Of a DNA stretch of 64,000 nt, positions 1-11,900 are shown in pieces (position 1 is the first letter of the stretch; each line of letters starts with the position of its first letter). The stretch is from the NCBI RefSeq assembly GCF_032062135.1, contig NC_092859.1:38501458-38565457 (forward strand), written 5' to 3'. The notes under the pieces were generated by a model. That model saw nothing but the letters and a program-made list of their open reading frames with translations, was not told the DNA's origin and ran no database searches. Made by a program: the position numbers and the translations under genes. The stretch comes from Pyxicephalus adspersus (taxonomy: Eukaryota > Chordata > Amphibia > Anura > Pyxicephalidae).

Positions 1-942
1 GAGGAACCTAAATTGCTCAAACAGAAACGCCATGTCTTCTTTTCTGCTCTTCTGGGCCTGCTCTTCCTCTCGTATTCCACCCTTGTTTGCAAAAATGTTT
101 TTGGCTTAGGTTGGGTTGTAAAAAGCTAACACTGTCTAGTTTTGACATTTCAGTTCTGGTATTGACTCCATTGTTAGTTTGAGTAGATTGTGCCCTGTCT
201 GTTGAGGCTGTTGTGAATCCTTGGGGGTGTTTTTGGGACCCCAGCTATTTCTGTAGCAGTGGGGCTCTGCTCTCTACCAAGGGACAGGTTTTAGGCAGTG
301 TAATGACTGTATCTTTGGGTACAAATTCCAAAATTGAAATCTGAGCTTTGAGCAACATTGTTCATTGACTAAAAAACAGTTTGCACTGGATTGTTGAATT
401 CAGCAAAGATGACTCTTCTGACCAGTATTCCCCTGATGTCTGGTCAGTGGGGACTCCGTGGTCCTATGCTGACTGCCCTTTTTATATGTTTTGTTTTTTT
501 TTTTAATTTTCGCTTCAGTAAACAAACCTTTTATTTTAATTACCTTAGGCCACAAGACAAGGAATTTGCGTTGTTGTCAAGTATTATTAAAATTATAGTA
601 GTTTCTTTAATGATGTTGAAGATTTTTATGCATTTTTTGACACAACTTTATTAACGTTTTACTTATTAACTTAATTAGTTCTGCAGTGTAGATTCAAAAG
701 ACTGCTATCTACCACTATTTAATTAATCGATGTAAATCGCACTGAAGCTCTCTGGCAAAGAGTGTTACTGCTCTAAGCCTTAGGCTTTTCTCTAAATAAT
801 ATTCATATGATGTGATGGACCTCATGTATAGACTGTGGAGGAGAGAAAAAAGTCATTGTCTAATCTTCTGGAAAATTCTGGAAGGGAATAATCTGATGTT
901 TGGCTTTTGAGAATAACATAGTTGCTTTTCTTTATTAAAATG

Positions 943-1107
943 CAGTGTTCTCCCCAGCCTCTTTTAGTTGGGCGCACCATCTGGCACTTCTCAGTAACCA
1001 CCAGGCTGTTTTGGGTGGCTACTGAAAAGTAGGGTCACAGTACAGGGTGTGCCACCCGTCTACAGCTACTTCTTACCCAGCTTTAAAAAAATTCTGGGGA
1101 GAATACT
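943..1107. mobile_element. Short MITE with CAGTGTTCTCCCCAG ends
   Basis: The left end CAGTGTTCTCCCCAG is mirrored at the right by CTGGGGAGAATACTA, an inverted repeat of about 15 bp with two mismatches. The 165-bp body has no coding capacity. The ends match those of the larger elements at 10437, 12268, 14748 and 16167, so all belong to one terminal-repeat family. No clear target duplication is visible. The CAGTG start hints at the hAT superfamily but does not prove it. Confidence 0.7.
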
Positions 1108-1125
1108 ATTGTGTCTATATACAGT

Positions 1126-2490
1126 AGGGATGTGTGTGAAAAACTAGGTACACCCCTTGATCCAAAAGTTTGTAAAACCACCTTTAGCACAAAGTATTGG
1201 TTTTCTGTATGATTTTATTAATCTCTCACTTTTTAGTGCAGGAATTTTGGCCCACTGTTCTTTACAACATTGCTTCAGTTTTTTGAGGTTTGTGGGCATT
1301 TGTTCATGCACAGCTCTCCTAATGTCCCACCACAGCATTTGGGGTTGAATTCTAAACTTTAACTGGGCAATGGAAACACCTTGATTCTTTTCTTTTTCAG
1401 CCATTCTCTTGTAGATTTGCTGGTGTGCTTGGGGTTGTTTCTTGTTGCATTACCCAGTTTTGACCAAGTTGTGGCAGTCGCACAGATGGTCTCACATTTG
1501 ACACTAGAATACTTTGATATGCAGAAGAGTTCATGGCTGATTATTCACATCTCTGACATGAGTGAATGCAAGGTACCCAGGTCCTGTAACTGCTATACAA
1601 ACTCAAATTATCACCCCTCCAGCTTTGTGCTTGATAGGTGTTTTGGGATTTTTGAGCTGATGTGCTGTGTTTGGCTTTTGCCAAACGTGGCACGATGCAT
1701 CATGCCCCAACATCTCCACTTTGGTCTTGTCTGTGCATAGGTCTTTGTTTAAGAAGCATTGTGGTTTGTAGAGATGCAATTTTGCAAACCTAAGCTGTAC
1801 TGCCATGCTCTTTTTAAGAGCAACACTTCCAAGCAAGCCATACTGGTTTGGCCTTTTTCTAATTGTATGGTCATGAACTGTAACATTTAACATGCTGAGG
1901 TCTGTAGCGTCTGACATGTGGCACTAAAGTTTTTGCAGTTTCTCTGAGTCTTACTTTGGGATTATTATGCTGGAAAGATTGATAACGGTATTGAATATTT
2001 TCCACTAATGAATGAATATTAGTGAATAATCTTTCTCATCATGGAATGATGGACATATTGTTTGGAGACAGCTTTATAGCTCTTTAAAAATTAATGGGCA
2101 AGAACAGTTGCTTCTCTAAGACATTGCTGATGTCTTAACTCCTTGGCATTGTGTTAACACACACCTGAGTGCTCCAGACCAGCAGAATTGCCAAAACTTC
2201 AGCTTTAAAAGAGGTGGTCACACTTGCTAATGATCAATTAATAAAGTGCATTTGATTAGCAAAACCTGGCCACTACTTATTCTCTTAATGTCTATGGAAG
2301 TGTTAGGTGTATACTTGTATGTTTCCACACACTGCTTCTGCATTTTGAATTGGCCTTTGGTAAATACAAGGGGATTGTGTAATATATCATGTGTTGTGTT
2401 GTTGTATTTGCCTAAATTTAGAACCTTGCTAAGGATCAGATAATATTTTATTACGTACTGATACGCAAAACCTTAGAATTAAAATATCCT
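1126..2490 (-). mobile_element. Decayed Tc1/mariner transposon
   Basis: Read on the minus strand, two broken segments give Tc1-type transposase. The part at 1603-1917 has TDKTKVEMLGHDASCHVWQKPNTAHQ, holding the first catalytic Asp. The part at 1144-1404 has [28 protein letters not shown], the usual C-terminal end. Between them the second catalytic region (normally DNDPKHTS) is frameshifted, and stops interrupt it, so it is inactive. The ends carry GTGTGTGAAAAACTAGGTAC (left) and a long related inverted region (2300-2490), typical of Tc1 elements with long subterminal repeats. A second copy of the same family lies at 26483 in the opposite orientation. Confidence 0.85.
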
Positions 2491-2885
2491 TCCAATTTGT
2501 GCTCATTTATATAAGCTTTTGGAAGAGGCTTGAACTAGGTCAAATTCCGGTACTTTTCTAGTTGCATTTTATAAAATTAATACAGAGCTGCATTGTTTTG
2601 TGTATTGTTTATCTACTTGGAGTTCAGCTTTTTAAATTTGGTGGTTACACTTTACTTTATTCTCTGCCTCATAAGTTATCATATGTATTGATGTGATTAT
2701 TGGGCCATGTTATGAGAGGATCTGCATTTGTATGTTTAGCTTAGGTTGTCTTTCAGTTAGGAAACTTGTGAGGATTTATAATATATGCTGTCTTGGCAGC
2801 CTAAGTAAATTTCCTTTTTTAGCTTAACCCTAAAATACATGGCAGAAAATCTTTCTTACACTTTTCATATTCTTCTCATTTCCAG

Positions 2886-2988
2886 GTTCCTCTAATAAGA
2901 CAGAAGGATGACTATGTCAATGACAGAGTATCAGAAAAGAAGGATTGGCATGACTATGAACAAATTAGACAGGACCGTGATCGAACAG
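2886..2988 (+). CDS. GALNT10: GALNT10 exon 2 (luminal stem)
   Basis: Acceptor TTTCCAG after a pyrimidine tract, donor GTAATG. Encodes 34 codons plus one base and ends in phase 1. It covers the stem before the catalytic domain; [13 protein letters not shown] aligns with the conserved KDWHD segment of the human stem. The first part ([17 protein letters not shown]) is charged and little conserved, as expected for a stem. It opens in phase 0, so the unseen exon 1 should end on a codon boundary. Confidence 0.9.
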
Positions 2989-5900
2989 GTAATGGTGAAT
3001 TGAAACTTTTCCTTCTGAAGTTATCAATATCTTTATTCTGAGCTTACAAAAGCCATTTACGTTTCACTTTTGTCTGCTGATTTGATCACTAATGATATAG
3101 AGACATGTAATTCACACACAGTACAGATATCTGCTATGCAGAATTGTGGCTAGTTAGGGTAAAAGAAGACAGAAAAATGACTGCGGTTTTTAATTGAGTA
3201 GCTGAATTAATAAACTGCTTTACGGGGTCATTGCATAAATTGATGTCACTTCTGTTGATGGTATTAAAAAAGGCTGCTTATGGTTGAGTTAAAGTATAAT
3301 TCTGGTTTTGTTGAATGAAACTGCAAAGTAAACCCTTACAATAAATGTCTTTTATTCGCTTACGTTTGGTCTTTTAATTATACCAATGAAAGTGTTCGAT
3401 AAGTTGGTAAATAACCTGGTAGTAATCCAGTGACATTTTATGTTCCTGTGCAGTCTCAATTGCTGTTAGCAGAATGCATTGTCCTATTTTTCTATGTATA
3501 CCACAGGACCCACCCTCCTCTACCCAAGTATGCTATAGAGATGGGGAGAAGGAAATGTGTTCTGCAGTTCTACCACACTTGTGTCCTAGGGTGACAGCTC
3601 TGTTGCAAAATAGATACAGTACAGTGCTCCCTAGGATTGGAAGTGTGTTACTGGCAAGATCACCAAGTTGGAAAAAAGCAAACTATTGCAGCCACAACAT
3701 GGTTACAAGTAATAGACTAGTTCTCTGTGTTACTTTGTTTTGCTCTAGATTTAGATAGACTTTAGAAAAAGAAAACTTCAGATACACATTCATTTATAAG
3801 CTTTTTTTAAACTTTGTATTTGTATTACTTTGTAAATATTCAGATGGCCTATTGAAATTCAGTGCTAATATCTGTACAATATTACTATTCATTTCCAATT
3901 TATGATATAAAATATTGATTGTCTCAAATCCTTTAGGCTACTTAGCAGGGATATAAATTCAGTGCAGTAAGTCTAAGTACATTTTCACCAGTTCCATATT
4001 TTTTTGTAAAATAAAAGAAACACCTAAAAAATTTTACTCTTAAACATTCCTGAAAAATATATCTTCACGTAATGTTGGCTGTAAAACTTTATTTTGTGCT
4101 TGGTGTCAGTACAGATGTTGCCATGATTAGCTTACAGAGTGGAAACCTAAGAAATAAGTACAATTTGAACAAATTGATACTGGACAATTTGTGGAGTTTT
4201 TTTTCTGCCATAATGTCAGCACTGTTGTAAAAGGTTTTGAACTCACATTATAAAATCCTTCCTAGGAAATGGAGAGCAAGGAAAACCTTTCCAAATGACA
4301 GATGCAGATCGCGTGGACCAGGCCTATCGAGAGAATGGATTCAACATATACGTCAGTGATAAAATTTCCTTCAACAGATCGCTTGCAGACATCCGTCACC
4401 CTAAGTGAGTACAAAAGGCCATTGTGCTAAAAATGTGGGTAGTTATATATAAAAATGTTCTAAATCATTCAGTAAGAATCAGTGTCCAATGATGATACTG
4501 AGCCTTATTATTGTTTTGTTTGTGTAAACTTTATTAAACAATAAAATCGCTTTTTATTAGGCTAAACTCCAGCCAAAATGTTATTCTTGTTTATAGACTG
4601 GAAAAAAAGTTACAATTTGTTCTTTTTTTCTAAACGGAAACCAGTAGTTATTATAAGCAAAAAAATGTCTTCCTACACACATACACAAACATAAAATCCA
4701 TTGCATGGGCTGTATCTTGAACCACTGTGTTCTTTGTGTAAGTACATTAGTTACATTCATTCTGCATATGTTGTGTAATTTGTAACAATTGTTGTTACAC
4801 ATAACATGATTTTATATATTTGTACAAAAAAGACAGTACACTGTAAGTCAAATCCACATGATTCCTTTATTGTGTACATATAGCCCCCTCACATGCTGAG
4901 TAATCATTAATCCCCAGTATAGTGTGCTAAGGTATACATATGAGAACCAATGCATATAATACCATTAATACTGAAAAACATAAGTTAAAATGCAGCATAT
5001 AAAAGAATGAGCTATATAAGCAAAAGGCCAAAACATGATGAATGTAAGTAACAAATATTCTGAAACATTCTTTGGGTAACCCAATCAGGCACAATGCACT
5101 GAATGTGCAAGTGGTACCGTATTTTTCGCCCTATAAGACGCTCCAGAATATAAGACGCACCCAATTTTAAAGAAGGAAAATCTAGAAAAAAAAGATTCTG
5201 AAAGATTATTCCCCTTCTGATCACTCATGTGCCATTCAAATTCCCTTTCTGATCACTCTATGCCTTTCAAATTCCCGTTCTGATCACTTTGTGTCATTCA
5301 AAATTCCTTTCTGATCACTCTGTCATTCAAATTCCCCTTCTGATCACTCTGCTTTTTTTCCACTGTACGGCAGTTAGGACAGGGAACAGCAGGTGGCGCT
5401 GTGCCGGCTCCTTTCGCTCTGCTTTACAGACAGGAGAAGACACGTGCTGCTGCCATAGAGAAGAGGAGACAGACGCTGCTGCAGCCAGAGACACACGCAG
5501 GATCGGGTATCGGGTGAGTATATTATTTTAGTTATTTTATCACACCTTTGTCGTATAGGACGCACTAACTTTTCCCCCCCAGTTTTGGGGAAGAAAAAGT
5601 GCGTCTTATACTGCAAAAAATACGGTATTCTGATACTCTGTATTAATATATTTCTTAGAAAATCACTTTCTTACCTGCAATATTGTATGTAGTACACAGA
5701 AGGATATGATATAGTCTTGGAGGCATGGAAAGTTTTGCTTTTCCTGCACATGGCAGGTGCTCTAGTTGATAACTTTGGCTCACATGAAGTTGGTTGAGGC
5801 TAGCTGTCATTTTATTTGGATTTTTTTTTTTGTGTCGGATGGAAGATGAGGGATATAAAATACAGACAGGCTAGTGTAAGTATCTTACTTTGTTTTGGTA

Positions 5901-8878
5901 TTGACCTCCTGCAATCCCCTAGATACAGCCTGGGAGTAAGAGGGACAGCACTGGGAAGCAATTATATATAAGCTGGCTTCTTCAGGAAATAGAGGACAGG
6001 ACACCATACTGTTTCTTAAAGTGGGACTAAACTCTGGTTATACTAGCCTATCCCTGTTCCTTTGCGGATGCCGCCATCTTCCCACTTCTTTTTTTCCGCA
6101 TCCTGATCCTAAGCTATCTTCATTGGCCTGGATGGTGTAACTCCTTTGCAGGCTCACAGGAGTTATTGCACAGCTCAGCGAACTTTGACATGTGCAATAA
6201 ACAGGCAGGAAAGATTACTTATTGAATAAGGGACATCATCTGTCTGTTTCTGCAATAAGTACCTGCATGATGCCAATTTTTTTAAGTGGAACTTTAGCTT
6301 TAGATAACACAACTTATTTAAATTGTGTTACCTGTCTGGCTCTTCTGTGTGGTATAATTGTTTAAATATGAAAACTTTGTGGGCAGAAACTCCATTACTT
6401 TGGCAAGTAAACCACCTCAGTTTTTACAAGTATCTATTCTGTGTTTTAGCTTTTTGTCTTGCATTCATCTTTAACAAGTACTTTTTCAGAAAACTTTTTT
6501 CTTGTTTTGTATTCCTCCTGTCTATCCGTTTTATCGTGGCGTCTGGCAAGAGTGTTACATGATCTTAATTCTCAATACATGTTTCTAGCGCACTGTCTTT
6601 ATGCATTCAGCTGAGCTAATAGGAATTATTTCCTAAGGAAAAAACTCTTGTGATTTTATAGCACTTAATACTGCAGCCTACACAACACAGGTCACACCAG
6701 GGCTCACAGTTCTACATTCTTAAGCTATGCAAAGTGACAAATGTGCACATACTGTACTAAATCAAATAGCTATATCTTTGAAGAGTCAATATACGTCCAA
6801 ACAGACTATTTTTTTTGTGGTTTGAACTTTATACATAATCATTTTTTTGAGAATAAAAAAAACTGGCAGACGGGTTGATCTTTGTCTGATGGGACCAAGT
6901 TCAGTAAACTGCAGCAGTCAGTCACTTTCCTACAGATAAAACTAAACCCCAGGCAAATAACTTAATACACAGAATGAATACATTTGAGGGCTGTATTACC
7001 TGCTAAATGAGTTGAATTTGTCCATTCAATATTGAGATTTACAAAACACAACCCTGTGAGGCAGGGCGGGAGATCATATTTTTCTCTGCTGCCATTAAGT
7101 AATATCTACAGGTCTCATAGCTCCCTCTGTCTGTGACTGGACAGTGAAAGCAGAAGCAGTAGACTGATGAACTCATCTCTCTTACACGCTGCTTTCTTCT
7201 CCCTGCTCTTCATTAGAATTTGAGCACTGTAATACAACTGATTTGCTGCTAGCGCTACTTCCTCTTGCCTGCTCCTTACTGTACAGAGGATTGCATTAGG
7301 CTATCAGGTCTAATTAATTCAAAATTTAGGATCCTCTTCAGGTGATATTTCTGTCTGTGTCCTGCTAGGAAGATTAACCTCTCTTTTCTGGTATTGTCAT
7401 TGAAACCGAACACTTTCGGTAAGTCATAATTTTACAGTTGTCCCTAGAACTGGGATAAATCCCAGGACAACTCTTCCAAGTGGCATACTTGTTCTTTGGA
7501 TAACTGCCTGAGTTTACTGCCTTGTTCCATCTTGTTGACTGGATTACATACAGTTGTATACATACAGTTAGTGCCTTTTCCCTAAAGTTCCTCCTAAAAG
7601 TACACCTAAGCCTAATTACTAAAACATCTATACATTTATATTATGTTTTTCAAATATTGTTTGCTAACTTTTTAAACCATACCGTATGATTGTGATAAGA
7701 TAGTCCTTGTTCAGGCTGTTTTTGTCACGGGATAACAGCTGTGCTCCTTCATGGTCACCCAATCAAAAAGTTTGTTCATTTTCATAAAGTCTAGTTGACA
7801 CTGAAGTGATTTTTTATAGACAGGCTGAAAGAAGCTGTAGAAAGCCAGCAGCAAAAAAACAACTAAAGGGCAAGTAAGTAGAAGGAAAGTGATAAGTTTC
7901 TTGGTCTCAGTAGGAGAAACAATATGGGACCTGCTATTTCTAGGAGGAATTTTATGATGTCTACTCTTAGAAAAAAAACAATATGGTGCCTGGTCTTAGT
8001 AAGAGGAGGTATATAGTGCCTGCTGTTAGTAAAAGAAATCATGCGGTGCCTGCTCTTAGTAGAAGGAACTATATGGTGCCTTATATTTCTAGGAGAAAGA
8101 ATATGTTGCCTGATATTAGTAGGACACAATATGGTGCCTGCTCTTAAGAGGAATTTATATGATTCCTGCCCTTAGTAGAAAAAAACTTATATGGTGCCTG
8201 CTTTTACTAGAAGGTGCCAGTGCTTTATAGAGGAAACCCAATGGTTCCTGCTCTTAAAAGAATGCCAATATGGTGCCTTATCTTAGAATATTGGCATTTT
8301 AAACAAGCTTACAAGTGTAACAGAAGTGGCGGTAAGAGATGTAACATTTTAGGCTTGACTGAGTTTGACTGTACTGCTCACTAGCTGCTTTCCCATTGCA
8401 AGAAAAATAGGTATCTGTGTTCACAGTTTAAATAAGCTATGTCACCATCTCATTTTTATAAACAAAATCATTCTTGTTTTTTGGAATCTTTAAAGATCAG
8501 TTAACAGATTCATGGAATCAGTGGTGTGTAGGTAACCAGCACAATCAAATCATCAATAGGATCACATATCTCTGGCACAGTGCCTGTGTGGTTTCAGTCT
8601 GCCTAGCCTATTTTCATCCTTCTTCTTGGCAGCTTGGCTAGTCACAATCATAGAAGTGCACGCAGCAGGCAAAACGTTTTCATTATTAAGGACTTCAAGT
8701 GAACCAAATTGACCTCTAGTCAAAATGTAATTTCATTTTCAATGTAATCCTTCTGCTGACTGCGGTTTAGTGTCCAAAAGAACTGCAAAGCGTTAGAGAA
8801 GTATGTGTATAGACACGATTATTCATTTCCACTGCACCCTTTTGCAGATTGCTTCCGAAACTTTAAAGCAAATCTATC

Positions 8879-8910
<32 letters not shown>

Positions 8911-11900
8911 CAGAGAGACAGGTTTGCATGATTGCAGGGGCCCACACATGCGTTTTTTTTCTTTTCTTTTTTTTTCTTGTGACATCTTTACTGTGCACCC
9001 TATACATTCTGAAACCATGGTTAACACTCTGTGATAAAAAGTGACACAGACCTTTTAAGGTCTCTATGAAAAAAGGGTGACAGGAAGGTGTGAATAGTAA
9101 CAAAGCACTTTCAGACATTCTCATCCCTAAACATTCTACTAAAATGTGTTTTTATCTGTGGTGCCTTTGGAGGGGTTCCCATCATTTCCTATCCAAAATA
9201 GGAAGAAGAAATCTCCATGATAGGGACACAGATTGCTATAAAGCCTAGTTGGAGGACCTTGCTTTTTTTCTCTCCAAAAAAGGAAAGAAAAAAAAGGTTG
9301 AGGTTTTGTCAAAATTCCACAGTAGTTAAGCTTTATGTTGATGAGTGTTGTTTTCCTGCATTTGACATGCATGTTGATGTAACTGTCTCTAGTTGGCTCA
9401 TTAATTAAATTGTAATATTTTGTATGCGAATTTAATGTTTATATTTAATTTATGTTTCTACTTGGGTAATAACATCAGAAACTGTTGATCCACTGAACAT
9501 CTGACTGCCTTAGGTGATCATGAATGATTTTGTTCCCCGTCGGAGCAAATGTGGCCCCCTTTTTTTTATAGAGGGTTTATTTTGCTGACTTCTAGTTGTG
9601 GTTTTAGAGATCTGAATATTGTAGGTATTCAATTTATTGATTCAGTTTTTTTCTATTAGTTGGAGTTAACAGACCCGTGTCTTTTTTCAGCCTATGCAGC
9701 TATGAGATTATATTAGTTGTCTTTATTTTAAGCCCTGTCAGCTTTTTATTGGGACTAAAGTTCCACAATAAAACTTTGGCATCAAGCAGGTTCCTTTTGC
9801 AGAAAGGCACAGGCAATGTCTCTTCTGAAAAAAAGTATTCTCACCTGTCTGATCACTGCCAAGCTGTCAAAATTGAAAGAGTTGCGCATCCTTTGCGGGG
9901 GCCCAGACTGAATGTTGATGTTCAATGGTATGTAATTCTTGCCTGGCCAGTCAAGATAGCCGAAGATCAGAATGCAGAAGAGAAGAAGGGAGAAGCTGGC
10001 GGCGCCCTCAATGGAACAGGGGCAGGTGAGTGATCCCAAGGTTTAGTTCTGCTTTAAGTGTGACAGATGCTTCTGGAGCGCCATTATTTGTTAAGCATTT
10101 AGGCTTTGGGAATCCGCATTGTTGTTTATGTTTGGTTTAAAACTTTTTGGATTTAAGAACTGTGTCCCATTAGGGAAAATTTCCCCTTATTTTTCAGTTC
10201 CAGAAACATAAAGTTTTCACCATGTTAAGTGTCCTTATTTGAAGTTGGCCGTGGTCACTAGGGCAAATCGAGTAAAATTAAGGTATTTCTAAGCTACTTT
10301 ATAATATGAAGTCATTTAATTAACATGTATGGTATATATCTAAAGCTCTGCAACCCCCCTGGAGTTCTGGGGAAGGACCAGATACACAATGTACCACAGG
10401 GAAATGTAAAATAAGGAGATTCAGAGATATAAGCTACAGTATTCTCCCCAGAAATTTTTTTCAGCCGGGTGGGGGGAAACTGTAGCCAGGTACTAAAAAA
10501 GTGGGCGGGGCTAGACACTGCAAATTTGGAGCTCCTAGTTATTTTTGCTATAGGTATCCAGTAATCCTTCTATTGTGTTAGTGTTCTACCTGTCCCCTAT
10601 ACTTTGTTCCAACTTTCTAATGCCTGCCTTGTTAGAATGTACAATATTTTCCTTTTTTTTATATTATAATTTTTGTATTATACCTCAACAGTCCAGTGCT
10701 GTGCATTTTAATCCAACTCCCTATAGTTCCATGTTTTAATAGTGTAATACCTTGTAGTAGTGTAATATTGTGATTAATGTGGCTTAACAAACAAGGCTTA
10801 GTTCACATTGGCAGTAAAAAATGCCCCAACTGAGTGACTACTTCTTGGCAACTGCTGGGCACCTGGGATTGGTAACCGGTGATAACTGCTGGGCACCTGG
10901 GATTGGTAACCTTGGGCATGCGTGGGATTGAGCATGTTTCTTACATTATAAGAAAGCCCCTGATTATGCATTCCTGCTGTTGGGCATGCGCAAAAGGAGC
11001 AGCCCACAGCCACCTGGAATATGTGACACAAATATCCCAGGAGGTTGCAGATTTACTCAGAAGTCTTTACCACCATGTCAGTAAACATAGAAGGGGAGGG
11101 GTGCTCCCCAAAAATTAAAAAAAAAAAAACGCCCATTACTGTCCATATTCTATAGGCAAAAAAAAACTGCCCGTGAAATGTATCCACTCGCCTCGTGATA
11201 GCTGTGCGTGTAAAGTCTTCTTGCCAAATTCTGCAGCCTAACAATGTGATCAAACCTTCATATGTCCTAAATTGTTGGTGCACAGGGGACTCCCTTAGCT
11301 ACTAATAACCAAAATTTCTTTAGGGAATATCAGGGTATGGATATACCATATTTAAAAACCTGTGTAAATTGAACATTTGGAAAGGGCACCTAGGAGCCCA
11401 AAATTAAAAGTTCACATTAAGGATCCCCAGGGGCCACTTACATAGCAAGGAGCATTGGATATATCATCCTGCTCCAGTCAATATATTATATAATGATTTG
11501 TAAAAATACTTTTACTATTAGCAGTACCAACAAATAAAGATTTTTAAGGTAATAAACCTTCAAGCATTCATAAAACCCAAAAATGTTATTAACAAATACA
11601 ATAAAAGTTATATATAAAAACAATTCCATAGAAATCACTCATATATATCCACATATCTCCACTATAAACATAAAGTACTTATTTCTCACTCCTCAATATG
11701 TTTTATTTTATCTTCATCAGAAGGGTGAGATGAAAGACATTATGATTCTTATAATAAACATATATATGAATAAATACATTATACCTGATATGGTCCCACT
11801 GGAAGGGGCAGAGATGAGTTGGATGTCTTGCCCGGTCATTTCCATCCATTGCTGCACATTGTGGGTGATATAGTGATATCATGTTTGAGTTTGACACGCA

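Larger units (their letters stand above)
1..2885 (+). other. GALNT10: 3' part of GALNT10 intron 1
   Basis: Non-coding, AT-rich. Positions 1-940 show nothing recognisable beyond T-rich runs. The remainder holds a small hairpin MITE (943-1107) and a decayed Tc1 transposon (about 1126-2490). Exon 1 is not in the window. Confidence 0.8.

Noticed and set aside
391..654. 87-codon open frame near the window start as an alternative first exon
   Set aside because: Low-complexity hydrophobic translation of a T-rich stretch. It has no similarity to a GALNT N terminus, and no donor site in the right phase was recognised.
1381..1740. 119-codon + strand open frame
   Set aside because: Antisense to Tc1 transposase sequence, which is read on the minus strand.
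7863..8129. Minus-strand frame with RHHI..TNSRH repeats
   Set aside because: Translation of the 30-bp minisatellite at 7893-8290.
9677..10033. 118-codon open frame as a gene
   Set aside because: It falls on an interspersed repeat of the TTAAAG family that recurs at 6018 and 40680. It has no domain.
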